Shown here in pieces: positions 21,172 to 31,794 of a DNA stretch of 41,762 nt. The stretch is from Moniliophthora roreri (Eukaryota > Basidiomycota > Agaricomycetes > Agaricales > Marasmiaceae). The notes beneath the pieces were generated by a model. That model made no database searches and was not told where the DNA came from. It was given only the letters and a program-made list of their open reading frames with translations. The stretch is taken from contig LATX02000036.1 of assembly GCA_001466705.2 (NCBI GenBank), positions 1 to 41,762 on the forward strand, read 5' to 3'. Each line of letters opens with the position of its first letter. Position 1 is the first letter of the stretch. The position numbers were made by a program, and so were the translations under genes.

Positions 21172-23236
21172 TTAATGACAGACCAACGGTTGACCTTGTA
21201 ACATCCTAACCGGCTCAGGAAAGTTCCAGAAGCATAGTGCAATCAACGTATAGACCGCTGTAATCGTAGTGTTATTAGCCAACCACTTACGATTCAAAAA
21301 CACGAAAAGCAATTAATATTACTTACCGATGAGCACAACACCACTCATCCAGTGCGATTTACCATCTTCAATGGCAAACTTGACCAGTAGGACGGAAAAG
21401 AACAATACCTAGAGATGGCATTATTGAGTCAAGCAAACAAACTCGAAAGACGCGCGGGCGGGGGGNCTACTTCATCAAATAACAACGTCAACGGCTTATC
21501 CATACCCCAAGCAACAAGAATCAACACTGGAATGACAAGCAAGGCGATTTGAATACAGCTCCCTACAGCCACGCTCATTGCCAGATCAAACTTTCCCTTG
21601 CTGGCTACTACGACGGCCGTCATGTGTTCGGCGGCGTTGGAGATGACGGGAATGACGATAAGAGTGAGCCATTCCTTGGATACTTCAGGATGTGACTCGA
21701 CTAGACCTTCGAGCGAGTCGACAAGGTTCTCGGCGGTAACGTAGGCCAAGGCGGTTGTGGCGAAGAGGAGGAAAAGGGCGCTGGAGGTGTTCATCTTGAC
21801 GTGGTTGTGCTCAGAATCGGTGGTCGATAAGGAGGGTGTCGTTGCAGGAGGAGGTAGGGTATCTTCTCGAGAAAGGGAGGAACGAGAAGACTTGCTCGAC
21901 ATGCTAGACGTCTGTACGACATCGACGAAAAGGTGATTGTGAGAATAGAACTGGAAGACGAGCTGCAGACAAGTTAGCATAGGGACTAGCGGCAGAAGGA
22001 GCACACTGAACGTACGTAGGCGATATATCTGGTGAGGGATGAGCTCATGTCAGTACAACAGCGAGAGACGAGAGAGGTAGAAACGACGTACATGATGATC
22101 AAGATAATAGCACTTCCTCTACTCAGCTGTAAAAGGATGGTCATCTCTTCTCCTTGAGGAAGACGATCACCGAGGTACTCGTGCTACAAAAAATGAGAAA
22201 AAAAAGGCAAGCAAGAAAGGGACCAATATTGACTCACAAAAGCCGCAGGTACAATCAACGAAATGACTGAAACGACCATCAACGAAGAATTAAGTTGTGC
22301 AACCATTGGTTGAAACTCGGTCTGCTTGAAGCGATATCCACCAACTGCGATGGATTAATGAAAGCGGTACCACAAGATGGACAATCGTACTTGCCTAAGA
22401 AAGCCATGCCGAGAACAAGAAGCAAATTGCTGAGTAGTCCTCCTAGGAGAGAGCTTTGAACTAACCCCAATTCGCACTAAAGGAACACGATATCAGTAAT
22501 GGCCCTGTGCGAGAGAAGACTTGAGAATATGGCTCACCTTCTTCAGAGCGATCCCGGCAATAATCATCTCTACGACATTCCCAAGTGTAGCGTTAAGTAA
22601 TCCTCCGACGCTAGAACTTGTCCGCAAAGCAATCTGTTCTGTCCCGAAACCCAAAAGGGCAGCCAACGGAATAATCCCCAAGCACGAGAATACAAAGGTG
22701 ATAGTCGGGCTCTGGTGTGTATAATGCAATGCCCACGAAACCGGAATGAAAAGAAGACATATATTCAGCGGTGTATATGCCACTGCGGCTTTAGCAGATT
22801 GCAGATACGACGGTGTGGGGCCCAATGGTTTCTTTGCGGTGAACAACGCTCCGATACGAGATGAAAACTTGGATTGCGAGCGTGCTGAGAGTTCAGGAGA
22901 CGGGACTGGCTCAGGATCCTGCTGCTGAGTGCTGCGCGCGGTACGGCGCATGAGAAGCGAGATAAGACCAGGCTTCCTGTAGCTTACGCCAGAATCGATA
23001 CCTGCGACAGTCGACGATTCAGAACGAAGGAAAGACGGCTGGTTTCTCGGGTTTGGACCAACATCCTTATCATCCTTATCATCCAAGTTCATTTCCAATG
23101 GCGGCTCTTGTACGATTCCACTTTGGTTACTACTAGGAGGTTCGTCTTCATCCTCAGGGAAGCTGGAAGCAAGTGCTGGCTGGGGCATGGAGGTGGTGTT
23201 CGAGGCATTACTGGAAGAAGTACGAGGCTCGTTCAT
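21172..23236 (-). CDS. Vacuolar-type Ca2+/H+ exchanger (CAX/VCX1-like)
   Basis: Eight exons (23236-22538, 22476-22395, 22344-22238, 22183-22092, 22028-22016, 21962-21471, 21408-21327, 21257-21172) give 550 residues. CAX antiporters move Ca2+ into the vacuole in exchange for protons. About 140 polar, Ser/Pro/Asp-rich residues precede the first membrane segment and may be regulatory. The two alpha-repeat signatures are GNVVEMI (219-225) and SNAAEH (439-444), each with the key acidic Glu. The family usually has GNA.E in both, so G-to-S in the second is unusual. An acidic/Ser-rich loop (about 350-385) separates the two halves. Intron 2 starts with GC in a perfect AG|GCAAGT context. Exon 5 is only 13 nt. 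One ambiguous base (21466) lies in intron 6 and does not affect the protein. Confidence 0.92.
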
Positions 23237-23799
23237 CCAAATGGTAGAGTCGTCCGGGGGGAATTGACAACAAGGGAATTTGTGCTGCGCCCTTTGCTTT
23301 ATAAGTACAGCCCTGACGTGGCCTCGTGCGTAATCATCGGCAAATTGGAAAGTCAAGCGGGCCGATGTGATGATGACGATAAGAGTCGAGTATCTATCGC
23401 ATCGAGTTCGGGGTTCAAGGATTTGTTGAAGAGAGTGTACTATGATGAGGCAGAGGAGGAATGACCAAGGATTAACGCTTTATATCTCGCTTCACATCTT
23501 GGCTCTCTTGGACCTAATCGACATAGCTGTGAAATGCTATTCCCATATTCACGTAAGTGCCAAGGTATTCAGGGTGGTTCAGCGGCGAGGTCAAGTTCCA
23601 ATAACGGTGAGGAATCACTCCGGGTTGAGAAAAGATTCTGCTAAACAGATTATCGCACGTTCGTGGAACACGAAACGTAACCTTTCAGCTAATTGTCTAA
23701 CTGACTTTATTTTCCAAACCCGGTGTGAATGGAGTCATAATAATTGGTCAAATGAATACGTCCCTACCAGTGCGTAGATAAACCACAAGAACCGATCCT
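23237..23799. other. Upstream region of the Ca2+/H+ exchanger
   Basis: This should contain the promoter and 5' UTR of the minus-strand exchanger. The exchanger frame stays open upstream to 23356, but the sequence before MNEPRT does not look conserved and I prefer the start at 23236. No other gene was recognised. Confidence 0.4.
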
Positions 23800-24775
23800 T
23801 CTTCCTCCCTTGCATATCTGCCTTCTTCCTATTTTTCTTGCCCAAATATACCACCTTCATTGCAACCCGAGTACTCTCCCGACTGATGTTCCGACTGAGA
23901 CCCCAACTTCCGAGAGACCATACAGAGAGGATGGCACCTGAATAATGTAATTGGTCATGACGAATGATAGTGATTACAGTCACTCTCCTGGTTTTGTGGA
24001 CCGGCGTTGTTAAAACTGTGGGCACAGAGCGCGGCTGGTGAAGAGAGAGTCGAATTGAACACGCGATGATCTGGAGCCCAGGGACAAGGAGAAATCGATA
24101 ACACAGAGTATGAAGATAAGAGTTATGACGACTCCTCGAGGACCATACTTGTCCGAGGATAGCTTCGACGGACCGTGAGCTGCTCATGCCGTCGTGTACC
24201 CCGGGCTGAGAAAAGCTACGGGTACGACTGATGTCGATGAGTAACTAGAATGAAGAAAATGCAATGGTACTCACTAGGCAAGAGAGAAGACGATGATCTC
24301 AGAGAGGAAGAATAGAAGGGCCAAGAACCATACTTGAGGTAGCTTGAATGCTTTGCCGTCTGCGCCATGTGGATTACTCTTCTTTTTGAACGAGCCACAC
24401 CCTTGTGAAAGACCGCTAACGCGTACTCCTCTTTTTGGGTGAGAAATCATGCAATTCTCGACCGACCGTGGAAAAAGAAAATACGATAACAGTCCAAAGG
24501 TGACGGTGAAAATGCCTTCGAGGATGAATATCCAAGACCACCCGATATATCAGTATACCGAAAACGCTCCGGAAAAAGAAGGTACGATGCTAAAGGCATA
24601 AATTAGAAGGCCAAGAAAAATGGTCCACGGTCAGACTTGGACTCACCGAAGATTCATCTAAACCGGGGTTAACCCCCCAGATAGATGGCAAAATGTCCAC
24701 TTGACTGAGGCCACATGAATACGGAGAACGATCTTGCGGTCGGGCGTGGTGTAGAAGCAATCCATTTCCATTCAA
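23800..24775 (-). pseudogene. MFS transporter remnant, anion:cation symporter family (Dal5/Liz1-like)
   Basis: Scattered but collinear pieces of a 12-TM permease read on the minus strand. DRKIVLRIHVA near 24735 matches the conserved segment before TM1. GWSWIFILEGIFTVTFGLLS near 24530 is the TM5-TM6 signature of this family. LPQVWFLALLFFLSE follows near 24345, ending in a plausible GTGAGT donor, and then GYTTA and SSDKYGPRGVVITL near 24120, the conserved cytoplasmic turn. GAILSVWSLGSWG near 23915 corresponds to the last helices. In-frame stops separate the pieces, and the whole spans only 1 kb where an intact gene needs 1.5-2 kb, so large parts are deleted. Family members carry allantoate, pantothenate, nicotinate or similar anions; the substrate here cannot be inferred. 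Confidence 0.75.
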
Positions 24776-24797
24776 ATCAAAATACCCGCTTAATAGC

Positions 24798-25995
24798 CTA
24801 AGATGTTGACAACCCTTGCTTCATCCCCTCCTCCAGACACGCATCAACTGTATTCACGATCGTCCTCTCCCAAGGCACATATTCCCTCAACCCCAACGCC
24901 TCTTTCGTAGAACGATCATCCAAAGGCGCACAAGTCTGGGCGGGACACTCCGCATCCTCCGGTGGTACCCTGTTCGCCAGCTTCTTGCCAGCTTCAGTCG
25001 TTCTTTTCGGATGATCCCAGCGATACCCCTCCAAGTGAAAATCTGGGTACACACGATGAACCGCCTATCCTTTCCGGGCATGGTGAGGTCTAGAATGTGT
25101 GCATCGGCGACGTCACGAACATCCATGCCATGTCCAGTAGGATTAGGTATGTAGGTCCTATGGTTACTAGCGAAAAGGCCGTGAACGAAGCTGAAGTAAT
25201 CTCATTCCAAGGGACAGTGGGGCTGGGTGTAAGAGGGTAGCTCTGGACGAACGGTACAAAAACAGTGGCCGGTACAACTGCAATGGCACGTCAGCACGAT
25301 TAGGTAGAGGCGAGACTAAAAGCCAACGTACTCGTCATGATCTCAACGCCCAGGTTTGCTTTAGCAATCTCTCCGAGCTTTCTCTCCACGACTGCCTTGG
25401 GGAGTTGATACATCGTACCGTCCGAATGTCCTTCTAATTTGATAATCTCACCGTCAAGCGGTACGGAGCAGAAGTCTTCCGTCGTTAATGGAGTTGCGCC
25501 AAAAGCGGCTTTCCGATTCACTAGAGATATCGACTTGTTAGATAGGAAGGAATGATTTATCAAAAGGCAGGCTTACAATCGAAAAAGTGTAATGAAAGAG
25601 AGCTGCAATAGACCATCTTCTTGACCCCAACATCGAGCGCTTGCTTAACGAGATGCAATGCACTATCCACAGTTCCCTATGTAATAACCAGTCGACAGGT
25701 CAGCCAGAGACAGTACATCAGATTATGAAGAACGTACCCGTAACATCACTTCAGGATTCGTCTCCTTCACCAGTATGGGGTTGGCGCAATGGGTAACAAC
25801 ATCAACTCTTTGGAGCGCCTCGGTGTAGTCAGATGTGAGCGCTTGAGCGTTGGAGCCTCGCTCGAAGCCGTCTGGGCGTATTTGGAAAGATAACCTCCAG
25901 CTTGCTAATTAACCGTACCGCAGGTCGCACATGGAAGTTCTACTTCTGTTTCAAGCAGCTGGCCAATGATATGAGAGCCGATGAAGCCCTGTTCT
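24798..25995 (-). pseudogene. Extended SDR reductase remnant (dihydroflavonol reductase/Gre2-like)
   Basis: Collinear pieces of a 330-350 residue NAD(P)-dependent reductase. GFIGSHIIGQLLE (near 25965) is the end of the Rossmann nucleotide-binding motif, though the TG preceding it is lost. DVVTHCANPILVKETNPEVM (near 25775) comes next. Then GTVDSALHLVKQALDVGVKK and VYCSSLS (near 25625) give the catalytic-Ser region; NRKAAFGATPL follows. VVPATVFVPFVQSYP (near 25245), FVHGLFASNHRTYIPN (near 25165), MDVRDVADAHILDL (near 25115) and the C-terminus EYVPWERTIV close it. At least two introns look intact. Lesions include a GA dinucleotide insertion near 25195, an 11-bp tandem repeat at 24976-24997 that shifts frame, and shifts near 25870-25920. 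Loss of the active Tyr-xxx-Lys region cannot be judged securely. Probably non-functional unless sequence errors are involved. Confidence 0.8.
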
Positions 25996-27141
25996 ACTAG
26001 TAGCCTGAGGATTAAGAAGCTTGTGAGCACCTGTAGAGTCCGAGCAACGAGTTCGACGCACCAGAACGGTCATAGCACGCTGCTCACTCATGGTGATGGG
26101 CAAGGAGGGAAACGACGGGTAATCCTGACTCCATTACCCCACAGACAACACGAACAAATACTACATACCAAGGACGCCGGCGGCACATGCGAGAGTTTTG
26201 CATACCGGAAGGGGATATCGTTGAACTGTGGTCTTTACTGATCATGAACCATGATATCGAACTCTAGTTGATCCTTTCCTGGGCAGGCAATGGATGACAG
26301 GTGACCAGCAGACTCATGAACGAGTACATCAGCTCTTAGACCGTTTACAGTTCCCTGAATTCGTGTGATTGAGAAAAAGAGTTGGTAAAGCATGCCAAGA
26401 ACTCACCTAAAATACGTCGCTACAAACCTCATTGGTGGCCAAGCAGTACTTCCAAGTGTGTTCCGACACTTTGCGGATAGCCGTATGCTAGGCATTGGCA
26501 AGAAATATCATATTCGCAAAGACACATTCCGATACACGTACAAGTGATTTGCCTCGGAAGTCTATCAAACGTGTTAAAGGAATCTTGGACTGAAGCAAGG
26601 CATACTCTCGGTGAGCGCTCTTTGCCGTTCCTACCTCGTACTTGAGGTTGCAGAACCTAGCGTCAGGCAATCTTGGAAGGTTCTAATGGCCGATAATCTG
26701 CTTAGATTTTAGGGTGTCAATAGAGTAAGTGTACGGCTAGGTCAATACACGCACTGAAGGCCTATGCAAAGCTGTCATAGCGTGGACGTGAACTCGTCGT
26801 TGTAGCTGTCCCCATTGCATCGTGCATCATATCTTGATCATGTCGTTTCGGGAGTGGATAGCATACAGAGCCTGCTTGCACAATAATATCAGTTTATTGC
26901 GAGACCAAGTCACGGCATTCTGAACTCACCTAAGATCCTCAATCAGTTGTCTCTTCCCTATACATCAAGGTTACTGCAGAACGGTGAGTTGCACATTAGA
27001 CACCAGAGGCAGGGTATCGACTGGCATTGACAATAGGCACTGACGACAGACCACGGTTCGAATTTTCTCTTGCTTCTCTCGGGAAAGAGACGGTGGTCAT
27101 TGGCAAAGGATTCGTCATCACTGGCGCTTATCACCTCAACC

Positions 27142-27143
<2 letters not shown>
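25996..27143. other. Spacer with possible unassigned gene remnants
   Basis: On the minus strand short conserved-looking pieces occur at 26400-26670, for example a tract reading HTWKYCLATNEV, interrupted by stops and a possible intron near 26400. I could not assign a family. The rest shows nothing recognisable. The region separates the SDR pseudogene from the retrotransposon. Confidence 0.35.
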
Positions 27144-27179
<36 letters not shown>

Positions 27180-28622
27180 GTTTCTGTAGTTTTACGTGTT
27201 GCAAGCAAACTAGTGCTAAGACGCACGGGCGGGATACACCAAAATTCTACCTAACTTAGTTCTAAACTGTGCTCATGTGAGCGGTGCCGCTATTGTGTGT
27301 AGCTTAACAGTAGAGGATTGTGGCATGAGGGCAAGAAATGGGGTATCGTGGATCGTGTCTGGCTTGACACCTGTCATACGACTCGCACCGAGGTGCTAAT
27401 AGCATAGGGGCATAGAACATAACCATAACTGAGTTTGGGAGGGTTCGTCTGGGCGGTATGTTGCCGTGTTTACTGGGGTTTCGCACTTCATCCTCCGTCA
27501 TCCCACCCGCATCATCTTCGTCCAGTTCTAGTGGCACATCCTCTAGCCTGGGGGCTATCTCGTCCGTCCAAGGCCTTCCACGGAAGGTGAATGCTCCAGA
27601 CTTTGTAAGGAACTCTGATAGCGCTTGGACGCGCTTGTCCGTCCCTACTATCTCGGGTACTGCAATGTCACGTGACACGTCTCGGAGGGCTTCTTGGTGC
27701 AGTTCGTACAGTGGGCATTCTCGGATGATGTGTTCCCGGGTCTGCATTGGAGCTCCACAGGGGCAGTCAGTGTTCTCATTTGGGTGGAATCGCTTTTGGT
27801 ACTCGCCAGTGAAACAGTGTCCTGTGTGACACTGGATGAGTCTTCTGAACACCTCTCAGTTCGTCTCCTTGAACCAGGCTGTTAGCTTCAGCTTTGGCTC
27901 AAACCTGTTTGCAATGGCAAAGTGACCTGTCTTTGTGGTCTTCCTCCATTCCCGTATCCAGTATTGCTGAGTCCTAGCTTTTGCCCTACATAGCATGTTT
28001 GCTTGTGACACCACTATAGGTGCTGTTGCTGCTAGCACTGTTGCTTCTTTGGCGAGTTCATCTGCTCATTCATTGCCAGTAATGTCCTGATGCCCTGGGC
28101 ACCATGTGATTGTGACTTGGTTTGCATTGTGTCTATTCATAAACCCCACCATGTCATTGTAGAAGTTCTTGGCATAGAACTGTCCTGGTTGTACTTGCAT
28201 GCTGAATATTGACTGGGCTGCAGATGTGTTGTCTGCAAAGTAGTATATGTGAGTGATCTGAGGCTTCTGGGAGCAGATACTTAGTGCTAGTTTTGCCCCC
28301 ATGCTGAGCACTGCCATCTCTGCATCATAAACCTCGGCCCTTCTCCCCATTCCAAGTTTCTGATATCTGATCTCCTGCCCTTTGTGATATGCAACTACTG
28401 CTGCACCCACTGCTGGGAATCCACCTCTCTTTATGAGTGAGCCATCTGTGTAGACCAGAAGAGCTGAGTTATCGCTCTCTAGTTGTTTCGTCATGTCTTT
28501 GTGTGCCTCTGCTGCCTTGTCCTTCCCTTTGTCATCCCGTAGTGCCGTGAGGCTGACATTAAGCTGGCTGGCAAAGCTTCGCTCAGATCTTGCCCAGGGT
28601 TCCTCCAGGTATGGGTGTCTCA
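27144..28622 (-). mobile_element. Non-LTR retrotransposon 3' end: RNase H domain, Cys/His tail, poly(A)
   Basis: Reading on the minus strand, the frame from 28623 encodes an RNase H domain with all four acidic sites: YTDGS, EVYDAE, YFADN and PGHQDITGNExAD. The frame continues past two TGA codons (near 28066 and 27855) into a C-terminal CPCGAP..TREHIIRECPLY Cys/His motif and stops near 27304. After a short 3' UTR comes a run of 35 T on the plus strand (27144-27178), which is the element's poly(A) tail. RNase H after the RT domain is typical of Tad/I-type LINEs. The RT region is missing, so the copy is 5'-truncated or was interrupted at 28611-28623 by the adjacent long-TIR element. It is not mobile by itself. 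Confidence 0.85.
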
Positions 28623-28915
28623 AGGCTCTTCAACATCTCTGGAATTACTCCTAGAGATATTTGAAGAACTTTGCCTTTATTGCCCTCAAGTCCATCAAGC
28701 TCCGCCTCGCCCTTCTGTTGGAGCTCGCCACTGGCATACTCATCCCCTGTCTGCCATGTCAACCATCATTCACACGGCTTCATCATCATTCTAATTGCCC
28801 TCATTGTCGCCCAGGATTGTCACCGTTATCCTCAACACACATAGCTGAAGGCTCAGGTGCATGTCAACCTCTCTAAAAATTTCCTTATTACTCATATCTT
28901 ATGTCTACAGGCTAA
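28611..28915 (+). repeat. Left terminal inverted repeat
   Basis: Inverted partner of 31434-31736. The outer boundary is taken where the match fades around ATGGGT at 28611; the clean match begins at CAAGGCTC, 28621. Confidence 0.75.
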
Positions 28916-30857
28916 GGCTCTGATTTCCATCAACATGACCCTATTGTCACTCATAGTCTATGTACTGTCTTTCAGATTGGGAAAAAAAAGATCAGGTGTG
29001 TTTCAAATCCTCAAAAAGAATCCGCTCACCCACTTTTACTTAGAAGTATTGTCTGTTTCTGTTGACTCACACTCTAGACTCAAGGACCAGCTGAAAATGC
29101 CACAGACTGTCACATTCAACAAACATAGTGTACCTGTCGGCAGCAGGATCAAAGCCTTGAGCTTCAATAATGACGATCTGGAATGAAACAGAGGAGGATT
29201 TGCAAAGCCCAACCCACAAGTCATAATCCCAGGTAAACGCCAATGAAAACAACAATACCAACTCTATACTAGGATTGGATAATTATAGCCACAGCGCCTG
29301 TTGTAGATTTACCAGGGTGTCTGTTTGGATTGGGTTGGGGTGTGTCCTGTCCCTTTCCTCTTTATTTGTTAATAACCATGAACATTCCATTTACAGTCTA
29401 CATAGTACAAACATCCACACCGCCTGTGAGATGGATAAAAGAAACACCAGCACCCAATTCCCAGCACTCAACACTCAATGCCCTCCTTCCTAAAGCATAG
29501 TTCGACTCTGCACTCGGGTACTGGGGATTCAAGCCTGAATTACTAGTACAAAGTGGGTTGGCTCCAGGCTGAGGGGAAGAGTACATAAAGATGGCATATT
29601 GGTCAAGTTGCTTGAGCTCAGGGTCTGGTTTTATCATTCGCCAAGAAAAGTGTTGGAGATGGGCAATCTCTCCCAGTGCTCAATTTATGGACATCATTCC
29701 TCCTACTGTTCATACTCCGTGTAACAATACTAATTACTTGATCAATGAGAATATCCATTATGGTCTCAAATAACATAAATACTTGTAGATATTCACAGGA
29801 TGTTTGAAAGTAGGTACCAATTCTGTTGCTGTGAAGTTCACAAGTGTCAAGCACCCGAAAAGCGCCCACTACTACTTGTTCCTTTGATTTGCCCTCTCTG
29901 CAGGTCAACCTCATAATATCATCCTTATAGACTAGTCTTATAGCACTCTAAGAACACGGAGAATCATCATTCCCACAGATTATATGGTTAACTTGAGGAG
30001 GAACCAGCAACTGTTGCTAAGATCATCAAACCAGTCAGAAACTCATCGCATGCTTGACTTTATTGACTTTGTTCAAGGTTATTTTATTTCTGATGCTAAA
30101 AAATCTGCCAATACATATTCTAATGTGTACTCAGAGCATTTCTGGAAGCTTTGGAGTCAGAGGAGAGTTAGGAACATGATGGTCCCATTAGAAGATACAT
30201 AGTCACACATAAGTTATACTGATATTTAGAACAACTGATGCCTCTAACAGAATGTTGACCAGAATCATTATATCCCCAGTGTCCAATAGCTTCTGAAAGC
30301 ATTCAAATACTCTATAGTATCTCCTCAAGCAATAGCTGACCATATACTTGACTGTAGCATTATGAATGCCTCAAAAAATGTGGAATTTTTAACAATGCAA
30401 TGAGTTTCTCACCACTTGATGTCATTTAAGTGTATCCATGGATTTTCTGCAATGACTGACACCACAGTACTTGCTAGCTATGTAGCAAGATAATACTGGA
30501 GTGATATGGCACTGTTGTATTGAGCCATAGGCTGGTGCCTCAATTGCAGATAGTGGAGGCAGAGAGCAAGCACCTACTGAGCACTTGAGACATCAGTTGG
30601 GAAGCATGAGGTTTGTGTTCATTCAGTTGCATAGAACAAGGCTCACTAAGGACATGAAATAAAAAATAGCATTTGGAGTTGAATGGCACATAATACATGA
30701 GTGGATCATGACAGGTACTCTATCTACAACGTTGCTACACCCCTCTCTTCAGTGTCAGTTAATTGACCCCTCTGTGGTGATAACAGGAACCAGCTCATCT
30801 TGAAGTAGTGCATCGATATCATTCCATGTTGATTGTTGATGGAACAGAATCATCATT

Positions 30858-30896
30858 GAGGAGGACAAGCATGATCATTCCATGCTTATCCTCCTC
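30858..30896. repeat. Strong 16-bp stem-loop
   Basis: GAGGAGGACAAGCATG (30858-30873) and CATGCTTATCCTCCTC (30881-30896) pair over 16 positions with one mismatch around a 7-nt loop. It lies inside the long-TIR element. Function unknown. Confidence 0.8.
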
Positions 30897-31433
30897 CCAA
30901 AGGCACCCTAATGAGAAGGATTGAAGTGCTGGAGGGTGGATGTGGCCTTGTTAAAGTGATGACGATGATGTGTGTGTGAAGTGCTGAATAAAGCTGGCTG
31001 GGTGCAGTCATGATTCCTTCTTTCTTAGGCAGACACAAACAGTGGGAGCAAGCGGCAATGGATGTCATTGAAAGAGGTAGTTGTTGCAAGAAATGAAAAG
31101 ACATTCCTTATGCCACGTATTCCCGGGCTTCAAGTATCCATGGGTATGCAGACCTATGTCATGGGAAATGGTGGAGAGTGAGGGGGAATCGGCACAATGA
31201 TGGACTAACATGGGAGGAAGCAGGAAGGAAATGAGAATGCCAGAAAAAAGCACAATGTACAGAAATGTTCCAAAATTGCAGATGACATACAATTCTCAGC
31301 AGCACCCTATTTTCATCTGTTTGTCTTCCATTTCTGGACCTCAACACCAACAGCCCATGGCAGGATTGAAAAAAAAAATTGGGTCAGGTGCTGGATCGCG
31401 CAGGGAAATTGTGACAGTAAACAGCAAAAAGTT

Positions 31434-31736
31434 TTAGCCTGTAGACATAAGATATGAGTAATAAGGAAATTTTTAGAGAGGTTGACATGCACCTGAGCCT
31501 TCAGCTATGTGTGTTGAGGATAACAGTGACAATCCCAGGCGACGATGAGGGCAATTAGAATGATAATGAAGCCATGTGAACAATGGTTGACATGGCAGAC
31601 AGGGGATGAGTATGCCAGCGGTGAGCTCCGACAGAAGGGCGAGGTGGAGCTTGATGGACTTGAGGGCGACAAAGGCAAAGAAGAAGTTTATAGAGATCCT
31701 CTAATTCCAGAGATGTTGAAGAGCCTTGGGACCCAT
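31434..31736 (-). repeat. Right terminal inverted repeat
   Basis: Inverted partner of 28611-28915, with the same landmarks in reverse order. The outer boundary is near CCCAT at 31736. Confidence 0.75.
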
Positions 31737-31746
31737 GCGTTGTTCC

Positions 31747-31794
31747 CACAAATTGGCCGGCATGATCCAGTCAGATCATGCCCACTAATTTGTG
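31747..31794. repeat. 48-bp imperfect palindrome next to the right TIR
   Basis: Outer arms CACAAATT/AATTTGTG and inner arms GGCATGATC/GATCATGCC are separated by unmatched 4-nt bulges around a 6-nt centre. It begins ten bases outside the right terminal inverted repeat. Confidence 0.75.

Larger units (their letters stand above)
28611..31736. mobile_element. ~3.1 kb element with ~300-bp terminal inverted repeats, no recognised transposase
   Basis: 28611-28915 and 31434-31736 are inverted copies of each other with a few per cent differences. Shared landmarks are CAAGGCTCTTCAACATCTCT at the outer end, ACATAGCTGAAGGCTCAGG in the middle and TATGTCTACAGGCTAA at the inner end. The 2.5 kb between them is AT-rich, with only short frames (the longest around 98 codons) that I could not match to a transposase. 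This fits a large non-autonomous or decayed DNA transposon, of the kind mobilised by KDZ/Plavaka-type enzymes in mushrooms, but the superfamily is unknown. No clear target-site duplication is visible. Alternatively it is two inverted copies of a 300-bp repeat. Confidence 0.6.

Noticed and set aside
27144..27178. Poly(T) run considered as an assembly artefact or terminator
   Set aside because: It lies just downstream of a minus-strand retrotransposon frame and is better explained as its poly(A) tail.
28661..28876. A 71-codon plus frame and its partner near 31545-31814
   Set aside because: Both fall in the terminal inverted repeats; the frames are not preserved between the two copies and have no protein signature.
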